This document shows, in pieces, positions 1 to 9,661 of a DNA stretch of 23,444 nt (its first letter is position 1; the number at the start of each line of letters is the position of its first letter). Source of the stretch: Polymyxa betae. Taxonomy: Eukaryota > Endomyxa > Phytomyxea > Plasmodiophorida > Plasmodiophoridae. Under the pieces are notes generated by a model. That model did no database searches and had not been told where the DNA came from. It worked only from the letters and a program-made list of their open reading frames with translations. The stretch is from assembly GCA_003693705.1 (NCBI GenBank), contig RBZT01000463.1:1-23444 (forward strand), read 5' to 3'. The position numbers and the translations under genes are program-made.

Positions 1-22
1 ATTGCATCTCCAATATCCAACA

Positions 23-150
23 GTATGTTGGTGACGATCACAAATGCGGAAAATTGCGCACTATTTCGGGTACTTTGCCCTTTGGTGACTCTCACAAAAA
101 TGCGTAACCTGCGCACTATTTCGGGTATGTTGGTGACTGTCCCAAAAATG
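23..150. repeat. Tandem repeat, about 2.6 copies of a 47-55 bp unit
   Basis: Units begin at 23, 70 and 125. Each opens with GTATGTTGGTGAC or a close variant (GTACTTTGCCC in the second) and continues through CACAAA(AA)TGCG to GCGCACTATTTCGG. The third copy is cut short near 150. No reading frame runs across the units, so they look non-coding. Confidence 0.8.
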
Positions 151-1066
151 CCTTGCTCGAAAATTCTCGGTTTGTCAAACAGTGTATTGTTAGCAATGTA
201 GTTATTTATGCTAACGTCTGAATGGTAGTTTGCAGTCGTCGTCCTTCTGCTGGATGAAGTCCGAAAGTAAGGTCGTGGCTCCATTGTGTTCTCCACCACT
301 GTTTGATTGTATCCAGAGGAGTTGGAACTGGGAAACTGTAACCAGTGTAACGCGACCTATGAATGTACTCCTGCTGGGAATATGATTTCAATACGCGATC
401 GAACATTTGGCTCTAGCCGTGCTCTAGCCGTCATTGTCAGGATCACAGCCCGGTTGCGAATGTGTCTCCACGTTGGCAAAATGTGGACGGAGAGAAGGAC
501 AGAAGGTTGTCTAAAACTTCGAATTTTGCGAAAAATCTCCGTTGCATAAAAGTTTTTGCGAAATTCTGTGCCCGGATAAAAGTAAAATCAGAAGACCGTC
601 ACCGGCTTGAGAATGTGCAGTATGCAAGATGTGACAAGGCATAATTCTAATATAACGAAGCCATGATTCTAATATCACATCTGGCAAAATGAGAATGGAT
701 TTTATCACCATCACGAAAACATAGCGCATGGTATGACAGAATCGTAGAAATCGGGACTGTATTTGATACCATCAAGCTTGCAAAAATCGAACTGTACGGA
801 ATTGACGCTTCTGATGTTGGTATAGGTGCCGCCCTACCGATAAACATCATTGCGCTTATCGTTTTTTGGTGTAGTTAACTAGCGAGACCTGGATTGATTT
901 AGATAAGTCGCATCCCGCTTCGTTTTGTTTCAGCTCTTAACTTGTAATTTCCCTAAACGGTTTCATAAAGTATATGAAAGCGCGTTTAAACCAAACAGGG
1001 TTTCTCTCCTCCGCCATCATTGAGAAAAAAAGGTTTTTTAGTGTATTGTAGACGACGATTTGAAGG
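151..1066. other. No supportable gene
   Basis: Only short overlapping frames without protein character on either strand, and no tRNA or other RNA motif that I can recognise. The right end is the 3' flank of the minus-strand gene that stops at 1067. Confidence 0.5.
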
Positions 1067-2288
1067 TCATCGTTGTAGTACAGATGGAGATGGGACAGGA
1101 TAGACAGGGAAGGGTTTCTGCATAGGAGAAGTGGGCTCGGATCCAGCTTGCTTCGGACTTAATATTGTGAACTGATACACGGCTGGTGTCTGAGCAGGAG
1201 GAAGAACATCATCAGTGACCATATCATCATCTAGAGGCTGCTCAAAAGCAGCTGATAGATAGCGCTGCCAAGCATCAGGCGGAATCTGTTCCGATAGAAG
1301 AATCGTCATGCGGGTCTCGGAGGGCCCGCGACGAATCATAAACACGCCTATGGTAAGTGTAACGCCATGCTGAGTTTTTTTATAAAAATGTGTTACAAAA
1401 GCAATCGAAAAACATTTAGAAGAAATGTTTTACAAAAGCAATCGAAAACCCTTTTAATAGAAATGTGTTAGAAAAAGCAATCGAAAAGCTTCACTGAATC
1501 AATGATCATTCAGCAAGAGCTCCATCACGGCAAGAACAGCAAGTCTGTAAAAAAAGTGGAAATTTGTGAAATTTTGGCGTGAAGGCATTGGAAAACCATT
1601 CAGTAAATCGCAGCAATATCAGGCAATTTACCATCTAGATCTGTGAATAGAGCGCGAAGTTTCCCGAGGACCTGTTCGGTGGCGTCTAAAGCCAACAAAG
1701 CCGGGCCTTGATTCCACCGAGAGACGGCCTGCTGGACGCCTTGAAACAGAACCGCATCACATGCCTATAACGTTACGGTATGAGTAACAGCACCCGGTAT
1801 AAGAAGACAGTATGTGTAACAATATCTGGGCCAATAGTCGAGAAACAGCAAAGGAAACCTCCGGCTTCGATGAGAATCAAATTGTAAAATTTCAATAAAA
1901 AAACAAAAAGGAAATTTTCATAGAGAAGAATTGTAAAAGTTGATAGAGAAAAAAATTGTAAATTTTCATAGAGTAAAGTGGAGAATGATAATACGTTTAA
2001 TAGACGGCATTTCGAACGAAGACGCTCGATAGTGCTCATAAGAAACAGTTCGGCGCTGCTTTCCCAGGAATGCATCAAGGCCTGGACTGTGCGAAGACGA
2101 TCTGGGGTCCCGGGGGCCCCAACGACAGCGGCCACCGCATGACCGGTCTCCGCCACCAGACGCCAGATCGTGGCCTCGTCCGTCTGCTGCAAATGCGCCG
2201 CTAATTGAGCGCGATCCGAAGGAAGTCCGAGACGCAGGCTGGCCAAGCTCGGACGACGAGCTCGGTTCCAATCAACAACAAACGCCAT
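1067..2288 (-). CDS. Unrecognised 235-aa alpha-helical protein, three exons
   Basis: Exons 5'->3' on the minus strand: 2288-1995, 1764-1632, 1347-1067. The ATG at 2288 opens MAFVVDWNRARRP and the stop is TGA at 1067-1069. Intron 1 (1994-1765, GTATTA..ATAG) is phase 0 and intron 2 (1631-1348, GTAAAT..ATAG) is phase 1. With these joins the exons give exactly 235 codons plus stop. Exons 1 and 2 encode mostly amphipathic helix (around residues 25-140). The last exon adds a Tyr/Pro-rich tail after an acidic DDDMVTDD stretch (about residues 183-190). I see no signal peptide, membrane segment or catalytic motif, and I do not recognise the family. The composition would suit a small scaffold or complex subunit, which is inference only. 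Both introns contain short A/T-rich tandem repeats. Confidence 0.72.
1386..1490. repeat. Intronic tandem repeat, 3 x 37-38 bp
   Basis: Units start at 1386, 1423 and 1461. Each runs AAATGTGTTACAAAAGCAATCG or a near variant, followed by a variable tail. The array lies wholly inside intron 2 of the 1067-2288 gene. Confidence 0.8.
1879..1976. repeat. Intronic A/T-rich repeat around AATTGTAAA(A)
   Basis: At least three degenerate copies of AATTGTAAAA plus TTTCATAGAGA-like sequence, the last two about 26 bp apart. They lie in intron 1 of the 235-aa gene. The motif differs from the repeat in that gene's other intron. Confidence 0.6.
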
Positions 2289-2621
2289 CTTGGCAAATGT
2301 GATACGGTATGGACGGGCCAGTATGGAGCCGTGTCAACTTGGGAGGCACGCGAACATTTTTCATTATCTTGGAAAATATTCGAAAAATCTGTTATCCGAT
2401 TGCTACCTTTGAATACAAAACTGTGGCTTTGAATACAAAATTGGCAATGCTGCGATAACTGCAAAAGAGATTAAGAGTTGAAGGTCTCTAACCCTATCTC
2501 TGTACAGCAAGAAGTAGCTCGAAGAAACATTACAGAACAAAAGCGGGCGTGGCCACATCACTGTATTACGTTTCAAATTACAGGGCCGCCTGTCAGACCG
2601 CGTTACTACCAGTCACGGTCA

Positions 2622-2849
2622 TTACCAAACAGGCTCGGCCTGATATTCAGGCTGTCTATCATATCCGTGATCCACAGGCGCGCTGGCGTTGGCGGCGTGC
2701 TGGCCCTGCGCCGAATGCCCGTCCGACGACTTGTGATGTTTGTCGTCGCCGTGATGTTCCATTTCGTGGTGGATCAGATGCTCGTTGTGATGATTTTTGT
2801 CGCCGGTAGAGCGGCCCATTAAAGATTGTGATGAGCAGCAGGCTCCCAT
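2622..2849 (-). CDS. Small His-rich protein with N-myristoylation/palmitoylation-type N-terminus
   Basis: ATG at 2849 in good context (CCAATGGGA), TAA at 2622-2624, 75 aa. The protein starts MGACCSSQ: Gly2 with Ser6 fits the N-myristoyltransferase consensus, and Cys4/Cys5 are in the position of palmitoylated cysteines in dually acylated peripheral membrane proteins. Residues 17-45 are very rich in histidine and acidic residues (clusters NHHNEH, IHHEMEHHG, DKHHK), so metal binding is possible. The rest is polar and probably disordered. The sequence immediately 3' contains GT dinucleotides that could be splice donors (for example GTAATG overlapping the stop), so this may be only the first exon of a longer protein. 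I do not recognise an orthologue; membrane attachment is inferred from the motif alone. Confidence 0.55.
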   Translation of the reverse strand: MGACCSSQSLMGRSTGDKNHHNEHLIHHEMEHHGDDKHHKSSDGHSAQGQHAANASAPVDHGYDRQPEYQAEPVW

Positions 2850-3112
2850 TGGATGACGAATGAATGAGAAACGGTTCGGTAATGTATGAGAAGGGCCTAA
2901 AGGTAATGGTCAGAATATGGAATCAGGAGCTGGCTGTGAATTAAAGGTGGAAATGACGACGACAGAAAAGAGTAGGATGTTATAGAGAGAAAATCCCGAC
3001 CTGATCACCAGAGTAGGATTTAGATATTGAAGATTTGAATTACGACTCTGAAAGAAATTACTAAAATCGATATGAGACCGGAATATGGAAGAATCTCAGT
3101 TCGGGCAATCGG

Positions 3113-3140
3113 CATGAGTCACGTTACGTGGTGACTCATG
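3113..3140. promoter_or_regulatory. Inverted pair of AP-1/GCN4-like bZIP sites
   Basis: CATGAGTCAC (3113-3122) and its exact reverse complement GTGACTCATG (3131-3140) flank an 8-nt spacer that contains ACGTG. Each arm carries the 7-mer TGA(G/C)TCA bound by AP-1/Gcn4-type bZIP factors. It lies about 265 bp upstream of the minus-strand start at 2849, so it could act as an upstream element. The palindrome is seen directly; the regulatory role is inferred. Confidence 0.4.
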
Positions 3141-3448
3141 AATCCATAGCTGGCTCCGAGAGACCGTCCTGATTCCGTGCGGGTTTACTCGAAACGATAT
3201 TACTAATTGAATACAGACTTCTTAGATCACCAACTTCTTAGGAAAAGATCACAGGAAACAGGAGATCTTGTCTGGAAAGCTGTTTCGCATTGCGATGAAT
3301 GAAAATGGCCTAACCATTTAGTCTAGCGATTAAGCCTGATGCGATTAGAAGTGATTTCTCATAAGAAAGGATTTTCCAGAAGAATGGAATTTTAAGATAT
3401 TTCACTGAAATTGAAGACAGAAGATTAATTCCTTTCTAATATAGATAA

Positions 3449-3679
3449 TCAGTATATTGCATTTGGAGATCGACATATAGGTAAACAAGTTTCAGAAGTA
3501 TTGAAGTTGTTATGCAGTAAATGTGGTGGCTCAGAAATACTCTCCTGGAATGCTGATAGCGTATGATCGGCTGACAATGGACCAGTCGATGAAGGCAAAC
3601 CAGTCTCATCCTGTGGAAATCGGGTAAGCTTTATTTGCTGAAGAAGCAGCGGGAGGATCCGACACAAAACCGAGTTCAT
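3449..3679 (-). CDS. Weak 76-aa ORF, possibly an exon
   Basis: ATG at 3679, stop at 3449. The first residues are hydrophobic and the remainder is polar with Ser/Pro-rich stretches. There is no family resemblance. An internal TTTCCACAG could be a 3' splice site, in which case only 3449-3617 would be exon. Listed because it is the best frame in an otherwise empty 1.2-kb stretch; it may be chance. Confidence 0.2.
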   Translation of the reverse strand: MNSVLCRILPLLLQQIKLTRFPQDETGLPSSTGPLSADHTLSAFQESISEPPHLLHNNFNTSETCLPICRSPNAIY

Positions 3680-4059
3680 AAATCATCAATTTTATTGCGA
3701 CAAAATAGAATGTCTCAGGCTTGATAGAACGATAAAGTTTACTACAGATAGTGACATCGTGCATGGTGTTTTAGCAAGCAAAGGAGGTGCCATCTTCTGT
3801 TTCTTTGCGACATCACCGATCTCAGGTTGATAGCAATCAAATCTATAGGAGGTGGATCAATAAGGGAATCGTCTCTATTATGAACCCATCTCATACATCA
3901 AAGGCTTCTCCAGGAACTGCTTCCATTCAATGTAGGCGTCGGATTTCAGTATTATAGACAAGATCTATGTAGAGCTCAAAATCCGAGATCATTTGCAAGG
4001 AGGCGGCTTGAAGCTTTCCAAGGATTAGTAGGTTAAGACACTCGCAGGCAGGAATCTGA
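3680..4059. other. No supportable gene
   Basis: No long frame on either strand. This interval is immediately 3' of the small minus-strand gene that stops at 4060 and probably includes its 3' untranslated region. Confidence 0.4.
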
Positions 4060-4374
4060 TTACTCTTTTGACAGATCAAGGACTCTTGTTAATATTTGCT
4101 ACAGATAGAGCAGGACACAAACGGAATCGAAAAAGATTAATATGATGTCAAAGAATTGACAGAAACAATTGAAAAGTACAATATTGAATTCTGAGAATCT
4201 TTGTGGCGGAGTTTGTTTTGTGTCTCTCTTTGCAACGGTTTTGGGACCAGCAGCTGATACAGTATTGTATAGCTGCTGTGCTTGAAGCGCCATAAGGCTA
4301 TTCCCGCCCCTGTTCCCGCCGCGCTTCGTTCGAGATAGCATAGTACTACGGTATTCGCCTCCAAACATTTTCAT
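4060..4374 (-). CDS. Small basic protein, 77 aa, two exons
   Basis: Exons 4374-4180 (65 codons) and 4098-4060 (12 codons plus TAA). The 81-bp intron starts GTACTTTTC and ends in a pyrimidine-rich tract with CTGTAG; it is phase 0. The N-terminal part is basic and Gly-rich (TKRGGNRGGN, residues 16-25), followed by a predicted helix and an amphipathic C-terminus made by the splice (EFNI joined to QILTRVLDLSKE). A second ATG two codons in (4368) could be the start. Without splicing, the frame runs into a hydrophobic Phe/Leu-rich tail typical of translated intron, which supports the intron. I do not recognise the family. Confidence 0.45.
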
Positions 4375-4644
4375 TGGGAGGACGCCTTAAGCACGCTCCG
4401 CTGCCTGCAGCGGAAAGTTAGGGCGAGGTTGCAATACCTTAAGAGCTGTCCCCTTCAGGCCGACCCGAAATGCTGGAACCCAAGACGAGAGGAGCTTTTC
4501 GCTGACGACACGAACTTCGATCCTGAGACAAGCCGCGCATTGAGAACTAATCTTTGATTCACGCTAATGCCTTTCAAAAGCATTCTTGAATTCAGTTTCC
4601 TCTTTGAATCATTTGAAGGTCAAACCTCGCTCACAGCAAGTAAA
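4375..4644. other. Intergenic space between a small gene and a tRNA-like locus
   Basis: GC-richer than its surroundings, without an open frame. It separates the minus-strand start at 4374 from the plus-strand tRNA-like sequence at 4645, so it may hold the promoter of the minus-strand gene. I tested it by eye against U1-U6, 5S, 7SL and RNase P signatures and found no match. Confidence 0.35.
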
Positions 4645-4732
4645 GCCTCTTTAGCTCAGTCGGCAGAGCGTAGGTCTCATATCCAAAATCAAGAGCAATC
4701 CTGAGGTCGTGCGTTCGATCCGCAATCTTCTT
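4645..4732 (+). tRNA. tRNA-Met(CAT)-like, with a 16-nt intron and a broken acceptor stem
   Basis: The 5' acceptor strand (GCCTCTT), D-arm (GCTC..GAGC), anticodon loop CTCATA and CAT anticodon (4678-4680) match eukaryotic elongator tRNA-Met. A 16-nt insertion at 4682-4697, directly 3' of position 37, sits at the canonical nuclear tRNA intron site. With it removed, the anticodon stem pairs, and the T-loop TTCGATC is flanked by a mostly paired stem. A-box and B-box promoter elements are intact and T6 follows at 4731. The 3' acceptor strand should read AAGAGGC but is TCTTCTT, which cannot pair with the 5' strand. Either this is a pseudogene with a replaced 3' end, or an unusual locus needing 3' repair. 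An amino-acid-accepting product is unlikely as written. Confidence 0.6.
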
Positions 4733-4739
4733 TTTTCAA

Positions 4740-5327
4740 TACTTCAAACTCCGATCCCACTGCTGAACGACAAAAATGATTTCTGCAGACAACGATTATC
4801 ATTTTGGGGTTATGTCTGTCTCGATCGTTGTTTAAAAGTTCAATTTTCGCAATGACGAAATCACTACGATTAACAGTCACTTCTTGAAAGATTTGCAAAC
4901 TTTTAAATTCGTCCAATGATAATTGGCGACATTGCATTATTTTGTCAAGGTCATTGAGTCGCAAATGGTATTAAGGTGCTGATTGAACGCAAGGTAGAAG
5001 AACCGCATTATTTCCATCAGCAGCGTGAACATTTTAAATTTGCATTTCTGTTTTTATGCCAACATATTCTATACAAACAGCGATGCAGAGTTGGAGTCAA
5101 TTTTTGGAAAATTGTCAAAACCATCAGAACAGTGACTGAGGGCTGCCTTTAAATCATTTCTTTGAAGAGAGGGTCGAGCTCCAAAGGGATCGTTTCGAAC
5201 CTGAATCTCGGCCTATGGTATTGAATGATCAAGGAATGTAACTTCACCGTTAGGGTTTCTGCTCTGTAAGCTAATTCCGGCAAATAGTTAGCAGTATGGT
5301 GATGATGCCGTTCATGAAGCCACGTTT
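4740..5327. other. No confident gene; weak minus-strand frames
   Basis: Minus-strand frames 4689-4964 and 5149-5334 are open with moderate protein character but lack ATG starts and clear splice partners. The first overlaps the 3' end of the tRNA-like locus. Neither is recognisable. Confidence 0.3.
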
Positions 5328-5769
5328 TTGGCAAAGTTTACTGAGGGATGTGAACACGGGTGTATTCCGGGATACCTTATTGATGTCCGTCCTGGTGATT
5401 TCGGACTGATCTCGGACCAGGCCCCGATGGGACCTTCATCTATACAGGCGGATCTCGATCTAATCATCAACCTAGGGTTCCGATTTGACTGTGTCCTGTC
5501 CATCTCGATGATCGATACCCCTTTTGACCACTATCTACGATTTTTTCACAAAATTCGTCGATGATGTTAAAGACGATAATACCGTTTGCCCTTCTGGGGA
5601 TGTCGGATGTCAAGCATCGCCTTATCTCGAATTCTACCAAAATAGTCAACGTGTTTGGCTATGCAATGCGACGGTGTCGTATCTGGATTTTGGAGTTTCT
5701 CGGTTTAGTATGGATAGATCCTCATCTGTACTTATGATTGTCGAACTCCTGCTAATACTCAAGGTCTAG
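5328..5769 (+). pseudogene. Possible frameshifted ORF pair
   Basis: Two overlapping plus-strand frames, 5328-5564 and about 5506-5769, both read like protein. The first contains CEHGCIPGYLIDVRPGDF near its start; the second contains YDFFTKFVDDVKDDNTVC. No splice motifs separate them, so a single ancestral frame with a +1 shift around 5508-5525 is one reading, and two chance frames is another. No family is recognised and there is no ATG at the 5' end. Confidence 0.2.
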
Positions 5770-6451
5770 GTTGGTTACGATAACTGTGCCATACTGGCAC
5801 AAAAATTAATAAACCTGTCATGTTCCAGATTCGTCTTTTGTTTTAGCGAGTTCTCCTGGATTCTGATCAAACCCAATATTTGCAGCAATTGCCCTTGCAC
5901 ACCATAATATCATTTTGTAAAATCCTGAAATTGACTGATGCCTTTGTTTTGTTCTATTCATTGCTTGGATTAAATACAATTGTTCCACCTAACTCGAGCT
6001 TCGTGCTGAACGATTGTTTTTTATATTTAATACAATATGGTTAACCAAATGTAAACGTATTCATTTCCGCTTGTATTATCAAAAGTAAATACCGAATTTT
6101 CAGAAAAGTTACGCCAAATTATAATGTGGTCATAGAATAGTATGAAATGCTGTAAATATAAACTTAAAACCATACTCATGATCATCAAAAAGAGCATGCG
6201 CGTTTAAGTTCTAGGCAACGAATGCCTAAATGCAAACCTTGTGAAATCAACTCTAGCATATCATAAACCTTTGCAAACAACTTTCCTGAATGAGAAGGGG
6301 TAGAATTTGGAGTAACTTCAGCTCACAAGCCGATCGTGGGATAAACGAGCTAGCTGCATCATTGATACATAATAAAGCCATCCGCATCATCTGAAGGTAG
6401 CGAAAGAGACAATTAATGACAGAGGCAGACAATGATATTCGATTAAGGTTC
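5770..6451. other. A/T-rich stretch without genes
   Basis: No open frame or RNA motif noticed. Its right end is the 3' flank of the minus-strand gene stopping at 6452. Confidence 0.5.
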
Positions 6452-8185
6452 TCAAAGCTGTGATCGCATATCTATATGACACTGAGCTGGAACAGCATAA
6501 TTATCTACGACGATAGAAGACATGACTGATGCAATTATAGTTAGTGGATAGATATAGAGGTGGTTTATTATGAAACGAAGTACCGCTCCAGCGCCAATTG
6601 CCGTCCGCCGACTGCGATCTGAGGGCCTTTCCATGAAATTTGAGAGATTGTTCATTAATGTTTTCAATAAACACTCACCTAAATTGATTGTAGAGCCACT
6701 CCAGGTCCCGCATTTGCCTGTTCGTAAGACGATGCAGAGCATTCAGCATATCACGCCGCCGACCGTCAGAAAATGCAACGCCGGAAGCCGCGTGCCAAGC
6801 GGCACCGGAACAGAGAATGCGGCCCAGTAATTGTTTCGATTTGGGATCTGCCATTGTCTGGTGATTCGTATTGGATTTCCGTTGTCAAACTTCATACCTG
6901 TCTCCTCCTGATTCCATTCGCACTCGGCCCGTCTATGAATATGCCGTAAGTACAGTTGCGACCTGGTGCCACCAAGCTCTTTCAGGTACTGTTGGCAAAT
7001 ACTACATATGCTTGCTAAATCAGGAACTACCAGAGCCCAGGGTTTGCCATTACTGTCAACCCCTCCGCGCAATGCATACATTACAACCGACCGGTATTGC
7101 CTCAATGCTTGATCACAATTACCTAGGTGGCCTTTGTACTCTCCACAATCTGCCACAACGCGCGCGATTGATGTTTCACTGGCCACGAAGAACATCAGTG
7201 CTTTAAACAGGTCATTGAAGGGCTCCGCGGGAACCGTGGCCTATATAGAAAATGAATAAAACGAGTGTTAAAGTAGAAAGAAGAATGAGATTACAAACTA
7301 GGTAACGAAATGTCCCGATGCCATCTCCGGTCCAATGTGAGAGAAGAGTGCACAGAGTTGGAAATCACCGGTCAGAGAGGGCAACCGCCTTGTAAGGTCG
7401 AGCCCGTCGAATATCTTCCGTGTCTGTCGTCTTGGTTCAGGCTTTTGAACGAATTCATTGATGAACCGCTTCAGGACAATCATCACAAAGGAACTGGGCC
7501 AAAATGCACTGCGGCTGTGCCAATGCTCGCACTGTAACCTGTTTTCAGAATTCGAACTTTAACACTTGCCATAATTTTTACCTTTCCGCAGTAATCAGGA
7601 TTTAATGGTTCTTCTTCTTGCACGATCCCGTTATATATCGCCACCAATCTCCAAAGCTGGAACATGGAGGGATTAGTTTCCATGATCTACATATCAAAGT
7701 CAGAAGGCACAACAATCGTGAGAACAGTAAGATTACCTCATAGATGTTCCGAATCTAAGGCTGGCGTCTAAATTTAGGCAAACATTCGCCAAAAGCGACA
7801 TCGCGCTGATCCCGAAGCATAAGAACTCGAGGTTGACGATGCCCAAAGATTAGCGATCGCATTTGAACAGCGCGTTTGCTGAAAGCTGCGAACTGTTGAG
7901 AAGTTAGTATAAGAAAAATATCGCCTTCAAACTGTTGCGACTGAAAAAAAAAAGAAAAAATCAAATTTGAAACGCGGATATGTCTGTCGTGGCGCATCCA
8001 TCACTTTGCTAGTTGTAACGATTGGCGTCGGCGATAGTGGCCAAGTTGGCGGTCCCAGCGCGAATGGCAGGGAGAGATGGGACGCCGGCTGCGACCAGAG
8101 CGGGCGATTGGGCTGGCGCTGGGGCGGCAGGAGCAAGGGGAGGTCTATCGCGCGCTCGTCGCGGTGGCATAACACGTGTTCGTTG
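6452..8185 (-). CDS. Unrecognised multi-exon protein, at least 358 aa, 5' end uncertain
   Basis: Best-supported exons 5'->3': 7892-7800, 7754-7737, 7686-7582, 7531-7307, 7240-6898, 6847-6679, 6626-6577, 6525-6452 (TGA stop). The introns between them are 45, 50, 50, 66, 50, 52... and 51 nt, all GT..AG, and all phases match to give exactly 358 codons. An upstream exon at 8185-8020 (Pro/Leu-rich) joins in phase 0 across a 127-nt intron with a perfect TACTAAC branch motif, but its frame is ambiguous: another frame gives an Ala/Pro-rich MPPRRARDRP reading. The start codon is not identified. The protein is soluble and mixed helical, with CGKCEHW near exon 4 and a DGRRRDMLNALHRLTNRQM helix late in the chain. 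The 18-nt exon encodes IRNIYE. I do not recognise a domain. Confidence 0.68.
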
Positions 8186-9661
8186 CTGTAGAAATGAGTA
8201 ATGGGAGAGAGGGAAACTGTCAGAAGCAAACGCATTTTCAAAAATAGTGCGTGGGGGGGGGTCTCCAGCAAGTTTCACAAGTCATTCCGACCAGCAATTA
8301 TTTGGCGTCTGGTTTAATTATCCTCGTATCGGCTACCCAGTCCATAGGCTAAGCCGGAAATTTTACAGGAAAGAAGCAAGCAGAAGCAGATTATGTGTCT
8401 CTGTCTGTGCATGATACATAAAATGGGAGATCATTATTGATTAAACAAAAAGTAAGTTAAAAATCCCAAGAAATATTGAGGATTCTGGGAAGCTCGTTGT
8501 TTGTCTACAGTCCAGAAATTTATTCTGGGATAGATTAGCGTTGTTTTTGCGCTATTTTTGAGAGAATATTCCTGCCGATTGCAAACTTCAATACGATAAT
8601 GACCGAGGACTCAGATTCTATGAGTCAATAATCAGGTCAGGTCATTAGATTCTGCGAAAGGTCGGGTCGTGTCCATGCCTGTTTTGCAAGGCTGTTCTCT
8701 TTCAGAATCGCACCGCTCTATAGGCATGTCTAATGCCCAGTACAGCACCAATCATGAGCCAAATTCAGCAGAGGATCCCATTGAGCAGAATGCATCATAT
8801 CCGATCCTGAAGTCCCGTTCCTATTTCTATCTTCGTGTCTTTTTAAAAACTTAGAATATAGTTTTTCATCTGTGTATGGCTCTGATCTCTTCAATTTTTC
8901 TTGGAACATGAATTACAGAATTCCAAGTTAATGCTTTTGCGGATGCATCGTGGGCGTTTTCTCAAGTCCGACCGTCAAACCTGCTGTCTGATGAGTGCTG
9001 AAACTCCCAAGTATCGCGTCTTCATCATCTATGATAAATCGAACCCTGTTCTGTGTCCTTGAGTTAGGTTGCACCATTGTTTCGGGAGACCAGAACAGCG
9101 ATATGCTCCCGACTGGCATCGCTCTCTATGATTGGTCTCAATATAGCGAGAGCGTCAATGTCGTTCGGACAGCGTCATTTGGAACATCCGGGATCCCATG
9201 ACGAGGATATCATGAAATCAGAGAGAATTCGCTATCTTTCTTGGTACACAGAATGGAGTGATTTGCCAATATCTTATCCAATTTCATCAGCATGTCATAT
9301 ACGTACCTTGTAATATCGCTATGAATGGCAATAGGGCTGTTGCAAAAATGACAGAAAACAGCTAAAACGATTGTCAGCAATATTCAAAAGAACTAAAAAC
9401 AGTCTATACAGCATATACAAAAAAGCGGACCATTCTATCGACAATTTCAACAAATAACTGAATATCTTGCAAAATCTATTAAAAAACTATGACAAAAATC
9501 AAAAAGGTTAAAGCACCATGCCCTTCATGCAATCATACCTCTATAATATTGGATCGTTAAAATAGGAAGGATACTCGCATTTTTCGTGGAAAATACCTCC
9601 AATAATTCAAACAAAAGATGATTCATTCTAATCAGAAATCAACGCAGACAAAATTTAAGTT
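8186..9661. other. Long stretch without a supportable gene
   Basis: Short frames on both strands around 8669-9313 but no coherent spliced model. A seven-residue FADASWA reading at 8936-8956 (+) recalls the start of retrotransposon RNase H, but the following residues do not fit and stops intervene. A poly-G run lies near 8250. Confidence 0.4.

Noticed and set aside
4380-4530. GC-rich stretch considered as a structured ncRNA (U3, RNase P, 7SL)
   Set aside because: No conserved boxes of these RNAs could be matched and no clear long stem was seen.
8936-8956. FADASWA reading, resembling the start of a retrotransposon RNase H domain
   Set aside because: Only seven residues fit, the frame stops at 8999 and no STLAAE-like motif follows in any frame.
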